Of a DNA stretch of 64,000 nt, positions 11,742 through 21,599 are shown piece by piece. The translations under genes and the position numbers were made by a program. The DNA lies in contig OY821740.1 in NCBI GenBank assembly GCA_963682055.1, positions 38,398,795 to 38,462,794 on the forward strand. The letters are read 5' to 3'. This DNA comes from Primula veris. Taxonomy: Eukaryota; Streptophyta; Magnoliopsida; Ericales; Primulaceae. Position 1 is the first letter of the stretch; the number at the start of each line of letters is the position of its first letter. A model generated the notes under the pieces. It had not been told where the DNA came from and did not search any database. It worked only from the letters and a program-made list of their open reading frames with translations.

Positions 11742-12439
11742 TGGCGAGGGAATGTCAGTGTCCCCTCGTCCGGACCGATATCACCACAGAAAGATACAAT
11801 CCGGGGCCCTATACAGCGGATGTATCATCACCCCGGCTCAATACCAAACGGGGTGAAGCTAGGCCGGCCCAAAGAAGCGTGTCGAGTACGCTTCCCCAAT
11901 TAATGCTGCTGACCCCCCCCTGGGGGACCCTCCTGGCGTTTCATCGACGTGGCCCAATCACAGGCCACCTCCCTGTGGGCCCCGGAAGAGGATAGTACCC
12001 TTGTCAGAGTCATAAATGACCTGACGCCGTTGGATCAGCATCTCACAGTACAGTGATCCAAGGGCTAATACGCCTCTGATCACACTATAAATACCCCCAC
12101 TAATACCACTTAGAGGGGGACGCAAAAAGACAGAGAAGAGAGATAAAGCCTACACAACCCGGACCCCCCCTGAACACCGTCTGTACCACTCGATAGGACA
12201 ACTTGTAACCGGCCCGGTCCCTCCCCCTTAACTATATTCCTACTTTCCGTTAATACCGATACTGACTTGATCGTTGGAGAGGGAAAACCCGGTACATACC
12301 CCGGGCCCCTGTTTGTTTCTTGCGCAGGCACGAAGGCCACCCCGTCACCCTAGCCGTCGTATATTACTCCGGATACCGTGAAAGATCGGAGCCGACGCGA
12401 ATTGATTAAGCCGAGCTTGGGAAGAAAATCAGCTCGCCA
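11742..12439 (+). repeat. 5' LTR
   Basis: 698 bp, offset by exactly 10,249 bases from the 3' LTR with no indel. It contains a TATA box TATAAATA at 12086-12093, which should start genomic transcription within the LTR. Confidence 0.95.
12086..12093 (+). promoter_or_regulatory. TATA box of the 5' LTR promoter
   Basis: TATAAATA in a CACTATAAATACCCCC context, about 415 bases upstream of the gag ATG. The same box lies at 22335-22342 in the 3' LTR. Confidence 0.7.
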
Positions 12440-12441
12440 AT

Positions 12442-12458
12442 TGGCGCCGTCTGTGGGA
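12442..12458 (+). other. Primer-binding site
   Basis: TGGCGCCGTCTGTGGGA starts two bases after the LTR end. This is the usual position and a TGGCGCC-type sequence frequent in Tat-lineage elements. The priming tRNA is not certain from sequence alone. Confidence 0.75.
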
Positions 12459-12500
12459 AAGAAAAACGCGTTAGCTTCGACACACAGGACCTAAATAAAC

Positions 12501-15500
12501 ATGTCTGGCAATAATCGCTTCGATACTCCGTCATCCCGACCCCCTCACGTCCTCGGAATGCCGAGGACACTCTCCTTTGATGAGACTCCCAGAACCGCGG
12601 GTACTAGTGGTCCGACCCCCTTAGCCGCGATAGCTGCGACCCCCCGATCGCGAGCCGAACTGACCGAAATGATGCTCGATATCCATCAAAAGGAACTCGT
12701 CGCGCTTGCAGCCCAGAAGGCACTGATAGCCACGCTGATGGCACCGGAACCCGAGCCCGTCCTCCAAGACGTAAGCCAAGGCGAACCGGCCCCCAGACCC
12801 ACTAAGAGTGTGATGTCCCGACTAGGACCCCGCCGACGACCCCCCCTAGAGACTCCCAGGGAGCCAACTAGGGGTGAGGAGTCGGAGCACTCCCGCGAAG
12901 GGAATTCCCGTCAAAACGACGAGCGAAGCATACACTCCCGACTCCATAGGCACGAGGACAGCCGAAGCTCCCGACCGGAATCGAGTCGTGTCCATACTAA
13001 CAAATCTCCCCGAACACGAAGAAGGGGACGCCGTGGACGACACGACGCTGCCGGTGAGGCAGCAATGAAGATCGTAGCCTCCACCCGTAGCACCCCGTTC
13101 TCGGATGATATCGAGTACAGTGCTCCCCCCAGAAACTTCGTCGCCCCCGTCTTCCAAACCTTCAATGCAGACTCCGATCCGGAAGCTCACCTTCGCCATT
13201 ATCGATATCAGATGAACCATTGGTCCCACCTCGACCAACTGATGTGCCGGTGCTTTCCCGCCAGCCTGGGGAGGCTTGCTAGTAAATGGTTCCAGTCCCT
13301 GCCTGCCAACTCCGTCCATTGTTGGGACGATCTAGCCTACGACTTTGCTCATAGGTTCATAAACTTGAAAGAGAGGGTTACTCAGCCGGAACAGCTTTAT
13401 CAAGTGAGGGTCCAATCAAAAGAAACCCTTGAGAACTACGATAGTCGGTTCTGGTTGAAACACGCGGAGTGCGCGGACTGCCCCGATTCCACCGCTATAG
13501 CTGCTTTCAGACAAAATATGGTCGTGGGCAGCAGAATCCGAAACGAGATGATAGCGACTCCACCCAGCTCCGTCCCCCAGCTCAGGTCCCTCATAAAGCA
13601 GCACATTGACATAGAGAAGGACATGAGGTCGGCTGGGGCAACGCGCTCCGTAGCTCTTATCGACCAGCCAAGGGATCGGTTCATCACGACGAGCCCTCGA
13701 AGAAACCGGCCTATAGCGGAAAGGATGGAGCGGCCACGAACGGGAAGAAACCTTCAACCGGCCCCTAAAAGAAGAAAAGAGGATCCCCGACCTGGGCATC
13801 AAACCCCTGTCGTTTCGGGGTCGGACGCTGCCTATTCCACTACCTTTCGCCTACCTCTCGTCGACCTTCTTAACCAGATTGAGAACGAGCCTTTCTTCTC
13901 TTGGCCTCTCCCGCTACGGAACGAGCCGGCCCCTGGGCCTAACGACAAAATATGTGAATACCACAGGGGTCGAGGCCATCATACCAACGAGTGCCATGGC
14001 CTGAAGGCCAGGCTCGAGGGATGGGTCCGGGATGGCCTGATGGATAAATATGTCAAATCACGAAGAGAATCTGACCGAGATGGAGAAAGGGTCGACGAGA
14101 GCCAGCGGGACCTCCCCCCACCTGTGATGATCTGTCATGTCATTCACTCTGGGCCCAAAAGGTCAATCCAGAATGGGGCAGAAAGAACCTCAGCACGGGA
14201 AGCATTGATGAAGCAGCACGTCTGCCTCGCAGAAAGCTCAAGCCCTCGGAAAAAGTATAAGCGCAATTCCAAGCCGGATGTAAGCTTCACCGACTTCGAC
14301 CTGGTGGGGGTGGACGTGCCCCACACTGATGCCCTCGTTATCTCGGCACAGATAGGCCTATGCGCAGTAGGACGGATCCTCGTTGATCAAGGAGCGTCGG
14401 TCAACATACTCTTTGAAGACCTCTTTCGAAAGATGGGACTCAAAGAGGAACAGTTGGAAACCGACGTCCCTCCCCTGTACGGATTCAACTCGGAGGCAGT
14501 CCGGCCCAAAGGTAACATAACCTTGCCCGTGAAAACTGGTACGAAAGTTATGAGCGTGGAGTTCACGGTGGTGAATGTCCCCTCTGTTTACAACGTGATA
14601 TTGGGGCGCCCGTGGCTCCATGGAATGGATGGAATCTCCTCCACCTTACACCAAAAGGTTAAGTATCCAGCTGGTTCTGGTGTGGAAACCATCTCGGGAA
14701 ACCAGAAAGTCTCAAGGAGCTGTGCCATGGCCGTGTATTCCGGCAAAAAGATGGTGTCGACCCAAAGTGCCATGAATATCGAGGCAGAAGATCCTAAGCT
14801 GCTAAAGGAACTAAATAAAAAGATGGGGCCTGAGGCCGAAGACAAGGTAGAGGAGGGACTGCTGAAGATCCGAATCCCGGGGTATGACGAGGACCACTTT
14901 TTTATGGTGGGAGAAAAGCTTACCAAACCTGAGGTCACCGACCTCGTCGAACTCCTTCTCCAATTCCTCGACAATTTTGCGTGGGGTCCAAGCGAAATGC
15001 CAGGCATCAGTTCCGACCTCGCTTGCCACCAATTAAACGTCAACCCGGATGCCAAGCCCGTAATGCAAAAGGGGCGCCGTGTCAGTCCAGAGCATGCCGA
15101 TGCCATAAACGAGGAAGTAGAGAAGCTTCTTCTGGCCGGGGCCATCAGGGAGATTTATTACCCCAGATGGCTCGCCAATCCCGTAGTGGTCCCCAAAAAG
15201 AACGGAAAGTTGAGGGTGTGCATCGATTATACGAGCCTCAACAAGGCCTGCCCAAAGGATCCTTTCCCCTTGCCCAAAATCGATCAGATAGTGGACTCTA
15301 CGGCCGGGGCCGCCAGAATGAGCTTCCTGGATGCCTGCTCCGGCTACCATCAAATACCTATGTCCGAGGCCGACCAAGAAAAGACTGCCTTCATCACCCC
15401 AAGGGGAAATTACTGCTACAAAGTGATGCCCTTCGGACTCAAGAACGCCGGGGCGACCTATCAGAGAATGGTCACCAAGATATTCTCTAAGAACATAGGC

Positions 15501-17672
15501 CGAACCATGGAGGTCTATATCGACGACATGGTGATAAAAAGTACCCAGGAGGGGGACCACCTATCCGACCTGAGAGAGGTGTTCGAGACAATACGAAGGC
15601 ATGACCTGAAGCTGAACGCCTCTAAATGTGCCTTCGGGGTAGGTGCCGGCAAATTCCTGGGGTTCATGGTGACCCACCGCGGCATCGAAGCGAACCCGTC
15701 CCAGATCTCTGCCTTGAAGAATTTGAAAACACCTGAGAAGAGAAGGGACATACAAAAGCTAGCCGGCATGGCTGCCGCCCTCAACCGATTTATTGCCCGG
15801 TTCGGGGATCGATGCAAGCCGTTCTTTACGGCCTTGAAAGCTCAGAAAAAATTCGAATGGACCGATGAGTGCCGGCGTGCGTTCACTGAGCTGGCGGACT
15901 ACCTCGGAAGTCCGCCCCTTCTAACCAAGCCGGATCCAGGCGACGTTCTTACCCTATACCTCGCCGTGTCCGAGATAGCCGTCAGCGCCGTCCTCATCAA
16001 GGAACTCGACCGGGAGCAAAGACCTATCTATTACGTGAGCAAAACTCTCCTCGATGCCGAGGCTAGGTATATGCCCTTGGAAAAACTCGTCCTGGCCCTC
16101 GTCGTGGCCTCACGAAAACTTGCTCACTATTTCTCTGCACACAGCATTGTGGTCTATACTGACCAGCCTGTGCGAGAAATACTCCAAAAGGGGGATCTCT
16201 CTCGACGAATGATGAAGTGGGCCTGCCACTTGAACGCCTACGACATCAGCTATGCGCCGCGAACGTCCGTCAAGGGACAGGCCCTGGCCGACTTCGTGGC
16301 AGAATTCACTGGGACGACTCAAGGCCCCGACATCACAGATTGTGTCCCCGAGACCTGGACCTTGCACGCGGATGGAGCCGCCAATAAGAAAGGGTCCGGC
16401 CTCGGCATTGTACTCCGGTCTCCACAAGGGGATGTGATCGAGAAGTCAATCCAACTTGGCTTCAGAGCCACCAATAACGAGGCCGAATATGAGGCCGTTA
16501 TCGCCGGCCTAAAAATGGCCCGAAGCCTCGGAATAAAGAAGATACTGGTGCATACGGACTCTCAATTAGTCAGCAGCCAGATCAGTGGAGAATTTCAGAC
16601 GAAGGACGACAGGATGGCCAGCTACGTGGCCGTCGCTTCCGGAATACTCCAAAACTTCGAATGTCGAGAAGTCGTCAACATCAACAGAAACGAAAACTCT
16701 CACGCCGATGCACTAGCAACCCTAGCCTCGGTCATGAGTGATAAAAAAGAGAGAGTCATCACCATAGAATATGTCCCTTCGCCTAGCATCGAGGCTAAAG
16801 CAACAATTAACATGGTGACTGACCTCCCACCGGAGCCATGCTGGATGGACCCCATAATCGAGTACCATCGCTCCGGTGATCTTCCAGATGATAAGAAAGA
16901 GGCCGAGAAAATAAGAAGAACGGCACCGGGATTCTGGATAGCTCCCAACGACAAGCTCTATAAAAGATCGTTTTCTGGCCCCTACTTACTCTGCGTCCAC
17001 CCCGACGTGGTAGTAAGGGTCATGGAGGAAATTCACGAAGGAACGTGTGGGAGCCATACCGGGGGCAGATCGCTGGCCAACCGAGCCTTAACCCATGGAT
17101 ATTGGTGCCCCCTCATGCAGAAAGACGCTAAGGCTTTCGTGCTCAAGTGCGAGAAGTGTCAGAAGTACGCACCCATACCCCATGCCCCGGCGCAAAAAAT
17201 GAGCAGCGTGACCTCGCCCTGGCCCTTTGCACAGTGGGGCATGGACATCGTCGGACCATTCCCCGTGGCCCCGGGGGGGGAAGAAGTTCCTCCTTATGGT
17301 CACCGATTACTTCTCAAAGTGGGTGGAGGCCGTGGCCTTAGCGAAAATAACAGAGGCCGAAGTGATACGTTTCCTCTGGAGAGACGTGATCACCAGATTC
17401 GGAATCCCCTACTCGATCGTCGCGGACAACGGGGGACAGTTCACCGGGGTCAAGTTGAAAGCGATGTATGCAAAGTATCACATCAAGAACTACTATTCGA
17501 CCCCGTCGTACCCCCAATGCAACGGACAAGCCGAGGTATCCAACAAGACCGTGCTCGACGGAATCAAGAAGAGGCTAGACGAGTCCAAAGGACGATGGGC
17601 CGCAGAACTGCATCACGTCCTATGGGCCTACCGAACGACAAGAAGACGGGGCACTCAACAGACACCCTATAG
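12501..17672 (+). CDS. gag-pol polyprotein of the Tat-type element; frame broken in the integrase core
   Basis: 1,723 codons from ATG 12501. The Gag core lies at about residues 220-350, followed by a zinc-knuckle-like Cx2Hx4Hx4C at about 484-497, where the usual second Cys is His. The aspartic protease has Asp629 in VDQGAS. The reverse transcriptase has YIDD at 1006-1009. A first RNase H covers about 1149-1267, and a second one starts near Asp1291 (HADGAANKKGSG, then EAEYEAVI, HTDSQLV, HADALA). The integrase zinc-binding region lies at about 1510-1560, and the first catalytic Asp is residue 1582. At a run of eight G (17273-17280) the domain continues in the next frame. The last about 130 codons here are therefore out-of-frame sequence. 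The real reading resumes in the overlapping frame that ends at 18084. Confidence 0.93.
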   Translation: MSGNNRFDTPSSRPPHVLGMPRTLSFDETPRTAGTSGPTPLAAIAATPRSRAELTEMMLDIHQKELVALAAQKALIATLMAPEPEPVLQDVSQGEPAPRPTKSVMSRLGPRRRPPLETPREPTRGEESEHSREGNSRQNDERSIHSRLHRHEDSRSSRPESSRVHTNKSPRTRRRGRRGRHDAAGEAAMKIVASTRSTPFSDDIEYSAPPRNFVAPVFQTFNADSDPEAHLRHYRYQMNHWSHLDQLMCRCFPASLGRLASKWFQSLPANSVHCWDDLAYDFAHRFINLKERVTQPEQLYQVRVQSKETLENYDSRFWLKHAECADCPDSTAIAAFRQNMVVGSRIRNEMIATPPSSVPQLRSLIKQHIDIEKDMRSAGATRSVALIDQPRDRFITTSPRRNRPIAERMERPRTGRNLQPAPKRRKEDPRPGHQTPVVSGSDAAYSTTFRLPLVDLLNQIENEPFFSWPLPLRNEPAPGPNDKICEYHRGRGHHTNECHGLKARLEGWVRDGLMDKYVKSRRESDRDGERVDESQRDLPPPVMICHVIHSGPKRSIQNGAERTSAREALMKQHVCLAESSSPRKKYKRNSKPDVSFTDFDLVGVDVPHTDALVISAQIGLCAVGRILVDQGASVNILFEDLFRKMGLKEEQLETDVPPLYGFNSEAVRPKGNITLPVKTGTKVMSVEFTVVNVPSVYNVILGRPWLHGMDGISSTLHQKVKYPAGSGVETISGNQKVSRSCAMAVYSGKKMVSTQSAMNIEAEDPKLLKELNKKMGPEAEDKVEEGLLKIRIPGYDEDHFFMVGEKLTKPEVTDLVELLLQFLDNFAWGPSEMPGISSDLACHQLNVNPDAKPVMQKGRRVSPEHADAINEEVEKLLLAGAIREIYYPRWLANPVVVPKKNGKLRVCIDYTSLNKACPKDPFPLPKIDQIVDSTAGAARMSFLDACSGYHQIPMSEADQEKTAFITPRGNYCYKVMPFGLKNAGATYQRMVTKIFSKNIGRTMEVYIDDMVIKSTQEGDHLSDLREVFETIRRHDLKLNASKCAFGVGAGKFLGFMVTHRGIEANPSQISALKNLKTPEKRRDIQKLAGMAAALNRFIARFGDRCKPFFTALKAQKKFEWTDECRRAFTELADYLGSPPLLTKPDPGDVLTLYLAVSEIAVSAVLIKELDREQRPIYYVSKTLLDAEARYMPLEKLVLALVVASRKLAHYFSAHSIVVYTDQPVREILQKGDLSRRMMKWACHLNAYDISYAPRTSVKGQALADFVAEFTGTTQGPDITDCVPETWTLHADGAANKKGSGLGIVLRSPQGDVIEKSIQLGFRATNNEAEYEAVIAGLKMARSLGIKKILVHTDSQLVSSQISGEFQTKDDRMASYVAVASGILQNFECREVVNINRNENSHADALATLASVMSDKKERVITIEYVPSPSIEAKATINMVTDLPPEPCWMDPIIEYHRSGDLPDDKKEAEKIRRTAPGFWIAPNDKLYKRSFSGPYLLCVHPDVVVRVMEEIHEGTCGSHTGGRSLANRALTHGYWCPLMQKDAKAFVLKCEKCQKYAPIPHAPAQKMSSVTSPWPFAQWGMDIVGPFPVAPGGEEVPPYGHRLLLKVGGGRGLSENNRGRSDTFPLERRDHQIRNPLLDRRGQRGTVHRGQVESDVCKVSHQELLFDPVVPPMQRTSRGIQQDRARRNQEEARRVQRTMGRRTASRPMGLPNDKKTGHSTDTL

Positions 17673-18084
17673 CCTCACTTACGGAATGGAAGCTATCATC
17701 CCGTTAGAAATCGGGCTTCCTTCTCTAAGGACGGACATGGTGGGAGACGGGCTGAACGAAAAGATGATGGGGCTCGAGCTAGACTATGCCGACGAAAGAA
17801 GAGAGGTTGCGGCCATCCGTAACGCCGAGTATAAAAACGAACTGGGACGTTCCTATAACAAAAGAGTGAACGCCAGACGTTTCCAAGACGAAGACCTCGT
17901 GCTACGGAAAGTAAACAACAACACCAGGATACAGTCCGACGGCAAGCTAGGCCCCAATTGGGAAGGCCCCTATCGAATCCTCGGTGCAGTCGGGAACGGG
18001 GCCTACCTGTTGGGTCGTCTTCCCAACGACGTCCCGGTGGACCGACCTTGGAACGTCAACAACCTAAGAAAGTACTACCAGTAG
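17227..18084 (+). CDS. Continuation of pol: integrase core and C-terminal domain (shifted frame)
   Basis: This frame overlaps the end of gag-pol, and its true content begins at about 17281, just after the G8 run. It carries the second and third integrase catalytic residues: Asp at 17425-17427 (ADNGGQF) and Glu at 17533-17535 (NGQAEVSNK), 36 residues apart, the D-x35-E spacing of functional integrases. The chromodomain-free C-terminal part ends in RPWNVNNLRKYYQ, followed by TAG at 18082-18084. A single-base difference in the homopolymer separates it from gag-pol. Mutation, sequencing error or programmed shifting could each explain this; the otherwise clean element favours a recent mutation or an error. 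The ATG at 17227 is probably not a real start. Confidence 0.9.
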   Translation: MHSGAWTSSDHSPWPRGGKKFLLMVTDYFSKWVEAVALAKITEAEVIRFLWRDVITRFGIPYSIVADNGGQFTGVKLKAMYAKYHIKNYYSTPSYPQCNGQAEVSNKTVLDGIKKRLDESKGRWAAELHHVLWAYRTTRRRGTQQTPYSLTYGMEAIIPLEIGLPSLRTDMVGDGLNEKMMGLELDYADERREVAAIRNAEYKNELGRSYNKRVNARRFQDEDLVLRKVNNNTRIQSDGKLGPNWEGPYRILGAVGNGAYLLGRLPNDVPVDRPWNVNNLRKYYQ

Positions 18085-18166
18085 GGCTCGGCCTTTGTGA
18101 CTTTGTATAAATAAGAACGTGATATAAATTTATGCCTGTGGGCTTTATAAATGAAAACTGTTGTTT

Positions 18167-18563
18167 TAAATTTTCTATGTGTTTCAGAACACGAGCCTAT
18201 ACGGCACCCCGGTTCACATTTACTTGAATTTTTCAGTTCATTTAAATTTTCAATGTGTTTCAGAACACGAGCCTATACGGCACCTCGGTTCACATTTACT
18301 TGAATTTTTCAGTTCATTTAAATTTTCTATGTGTTTCAGAACACGAGCCTATACGGCACCCCGGTTCACATTTACTTGAATTTTTCAGTTCATTTAAATT
18401 TTCAATGTGTTTCAGAACACGAGCCTATACGGCACCTCGGTTCACATTTACTTGAATTTTTCAATTCATTTAAATTTTCTGTGTTTCTATGTGTTTCAGA
18501 ACACGAGCCTATACGGCACCCCGGTTCATATTTACTTGAATTTTTCAGTTCATTTAAAATTCT
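18167..18563 (+). repeat. 76-bp tandem repeats, five copies, alternating A/B variants
   Basis: Each unit contains GTGTTTCAGAACACGAGCC, then TATACGGCACC, CGGTTCA and a TTTACTTGAATTTTTCA segment. Copies begin about every 76 bases. Copies 1, 3 and 5 read CACCCCGG while copies 2 and 4 read CACCTCGG; the bases before GTGTTTC also alternate (CTAT in 1, 3 and 5, CAAT in 2 and 4). The effective unit is therefore a 152-bp dimer. A short insertion (TGTGTTTCTA) precedes copy 5. The block lies directly downstream of pol, between the convergent 3' ends of pol and the antisense gene. Frames running through it are artefacts. Confidence 0.92.
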
Positions 18564-18825
18564 CTAAGTGTTTCTACACGTGCCAACTCGATTTATCATG
18601 TATATAAAATGAGAGCCCCAACGCCGAAGCATAAGGGCCCCCTCATTTGGGAGCATGCATATGAGGTATAAATCACAACGGGAATTAAAAACAAGAAACA
18701 AGAAATAGAGAAGAATAAAAGACAAGTCCAAAATTGTTTTCTCATTTCATTAATCAAAAGCTATTACAAGCTAAGTGCAGAAAAAAAGATTACATCGAAA
18801 ACAAAATAAAGAACTACAAAAAGCC
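18564..18825. other. Non-coding spacer of the Tat-type element between the repeat array and the antisense gene
   Basis: Probable 3' UTR zone shared by the sense pol transcript and the convergent antisense gene. No further structure seen apart from A-rich stretches at 18690-18730 and 18780-18810. Confidence 0.5.
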
Positions 18826-21470
18826 CTAAGCTGCCCCCTCATCATCATCATCAGCTTCATCCTCCGAGAGGGCTCGAGGGGTTAAGGGAACCACCTCGGG
18901 AATGGGAGCAGAGGGGACGGGAACCAAGATGTTTTCTATGTTCCACACCGGATGATCCGGTCCCGCCCTCATAAAAGCTGCTGCCTCAGACCAGCCATCA
19001 ACATAGAAGGAATTAAAGTCCTTCTGTGTTGATAGCTCCAAGGCGGCGCTCATCTCCGCCTCGGCGGCTTGAACCGCAGCCTTTACTTTTTCGGCCACTC
19101 CGGCCTCAGTGGCTTCGACTGCGGCTTTCACCTTGTCGGCCAAGCTCGCTTCAGCCTCCTTCAGAGCTGTAACCGCAGCTTGTTCACGCTCTTCGGCCTC
19201 AGCACTCGCCTTCGCGGCCTCAGCTCGCCGAGCTTCCAAGGACTCGACGAGGCCCTCGGCCCTCTCAGCCCTTATTTGGGCCCCCTCCGCCTTCTTTAGA
19301 GCGTCGTCGGCCTGCTTAGCGCTGGCCTCGGCCTTCGAAGCCCACGACCTCACCAGTTGCCCTTGCTGGTAGACATACTGGTTCATTGTTAAATAGGCCT
19401 ACAAAAGAAGAGATATACTTAGCAGAATTTACAAAAGAAACAAATATCACTAAGAAGTAAACGAATACAACGTTTTACCTGCGGGATCATGGCCATGGCC
19501 GACGCCATGGCGGAAGCAAGGTCGCGACCACGTTGGTCGGCCTCGACAGTCTGCTGCTGAAGCGCGGCCAGAGCAAGCAGGCCAGCGGAGGGATGGCCCT
19601 CCATAATACTCCGAACCCCGGTCGCCGCCTTGACCTCCTCTGGAGTCTGAATAGGCATCCTTGGAAACGGGGAGCCAGAACCTGAGCTTGAGCCTGAAGC
19701 GCTAGGCGTCGGACCCTTTGCCTGAGCGGTTGACACCGCTCGCCCTTCATCTACAACCACGGGCTCCCGTGGGTCAGATTCCCCGGTACGTGCCTTCTTC
19801 GCATCACGGGGGGCCTTCGCCTCCTCCCTCTTTCTCTTGGCAGCCTCGGCAAGCTCGGCTTTTCTAGCGGCTCGTTCACGCCTCAATTGCCCCGCCAAGC
19901 CTCCCAACCTCTCCAAGGTCTTCGCCTTAGCATCAGCAGGGGCCACCTCCACCACTTCTTCATCCTCTGCCTCGACCGCCCCCTCCTTAACGGCCTCATT
20001 GACCTCTTTCTCAACGACCTCGGGCTCGGGCTCCTCGACTTCATCCCCAACCTCAGCAGGAACCACCTCTTCCTCCTCCTCCTCGTCAGACCGGATCACC
20101 TATAGTGGCCAAACAGAGAATGAAGTTAGAAAAATTCGCAAAAACCACAAAATTTGTCTAAGTATAAAATTGTAAAGTTAAAGCTAACTCACCATAGTCC
20201 GTGAGGTGCCCAAGGCTGGCCCGGTTGGTGGGGCCTCAGGAGAGCTATCTTCCAGACGAAAGAGGCCCGTCGTATCCGGTGCCCTCGAGCTCAGGGGAGG
20301 AACATCCAGCAACGGTTTCCCATGCTGGTCGATATAGCTGCGGGTACCGTCCGCCCCCTCCCTATAATGGAGGACGGTACCATCAGGCCGGGTTTCAAAC
20401 ATAACCCCGGCCGACGCAGGAGCAAAGGAGGTAATCACCACGGCCTTCGCCCTGCCGCTTGGCTTCGGCTTCGTGGCCTTCTTCGCCACGGTCACAACCT
20501 CGACCTCGGCCTCAGCTTCTTTGATGGCCTTAGGTGGGAGGGTGGATTCAAAACCCTTTTCTTTCTCCCACCGTTCCCGGGAGTACCCCACTGGACAGAA
20601 GGTCCTAGGAGGCCAAAGGAACTCATTCCCCTTACAACTGGTAGGGGAGCTACAGAGTAACAGACGCTCCGCATCGCGAGCGCCTGCGTCGGTCCCATCC
20701 GGACCCCACCAGTTCAACGCCAACTCTATGGACCTCACGTTCGGGTCCCCGAGACCCCTTAAACTCGCGGCCACAGTGGCCTTGTTCTCTTTGTTGCTTA
20801 AGACCCTCCCCGGTCTGGTTGGGAGGGTCAAATCATCCCGGTGGAGCCAGTCACCCTCCACCACGATCACATCTTGTGTGTAACCCCGATTCGAATCGGA
20901 GTTACCCAAGATAAGCTGGTTGTGTGACCGACACCGCAGGTACGGCTGCCTGCTTTTGGCTTGGGAGCTAGGCTCGCTCTGTAAGAACTCGTAACAAGCG
21001 AGCAGCTCCCTTAGCCCCAATGGCTCCGGTAGAGTCGAGCCTAACAGCTCGTTTAGAGCCTCCATCCCGGCACAGATCCGGTGAGCTTGCAGAGGCCACT
21101 GACAAGGAAGAGTTTGCGTCCAGGCGCATAACTCCGCCAGCAGCTCCGGGATTGGGAGATGAGTGCCCCCGTACAGAAGGGACGAGAGAGAGAGCGTCAC
21201 CATGCTCTTCGGATCCGCTACGATCCCGTTCACCTCGTCGGAGTTCTGACACCTCCGAAGACGGAACCCTTCGCCGATCCCGCAGAGTTGTCGGAACTCT
21301 TCGAGATCGGACCCATGAGTCCGTACCATGATACTGCTGTCGTTGCTATCGACGCTCAGGGACGGGTCGAGGACCATGGCCCGGAATGGGAGCGCGTTGG
21401 CCATCACGGCCAAACGTTGAGGAGTAGGGGCAACCATCGGACCCTTGCCGGCTCCGTGTTTAATAACCAT
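18826..21470 (-). CDS. Antisense spliced gene (aORF) of the Tat-type element, three exons
   Basis: Opposite in strand to gag-pol. Exon 1 is 20193-21470 (ATG at 21470), exon 2 is 19479-20099, exon 3 is 18826-19398. The introns (93 and 80 bp) have GT-AG ends, keep phase 0 and remove in-frame stops; together they give 823 residues. Residues about 60-180 resemble the plant 'putative gypsy type transposase' domain (Transposase_28, PF04195), with the LP-PELLAELCAWTQTLPCQW pattern. Exon 2 begins with a strongly acidic run (SDEEEEEEVVP), then basic patches (KRKREE, KKART), then a Ser/Gly-rich linker. Exon 3 is Ala/Glu/Lys-rich and should form a long coiled coil. Extra antisense ORFs are described for Retand-like elements; their function is unknown. 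The family call is from memory of the pattern. Confidence 0.8.
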
Positions 21471-21527
21471 TTTCTGGCTTTGAGTATTCGAAGATGAAAT
21501 TTGCTAAGGGAGAAGAAGGAGAGAGAG

Positions 21528-21599
21528 TATTTATACTGTGGAGGCTTGTAGAGAGAAGTTGAAAAAAGTGAAAAATGATTTTCACTGAGGGTATTTATA
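21528..21599 (-). promoter_or_regulatory. Candidate promoter of the antisense gene (two TATA boxes)
   Basis: On the minus strand TATAAATA occurs at 21592-21599 and again at 21528-21535, about 122 and 58 bases upstream of the ATG at 21470. The distal box allows a leader of roughly 90 bases. Just upstream, ACCAGAAGGTGAAAAGAC is present twice (21607-21624 and 21629-21646, period 22), a possible regulatory duplication. Confidence 0.55.

Noticed and set aside
11741..12340. Frames within the LTRs (also at 21957-22589)
   Set aside because: Identical in both LTRs by duplication and without domain signal.
12846..15817. Many minus-strand frames of 80-185 codons antisense to gag-pol
   Set aside because: They mirror codon structure of a long GC-rich coding region and have no domain features or splice logic, unlike the downstream antisense gene.
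18167..18563. Regularly spaced repeats recalling a CRISPR array
   Set aside because: The units are directly adjacent without unique spacers, inside a plant retrotransposon.
18179..18607. Four overlapping plus-strand frames of 66-78 codons
   Set aside because: They are the same frame repeating every 76 bases in the tandem array, so not independent genes.
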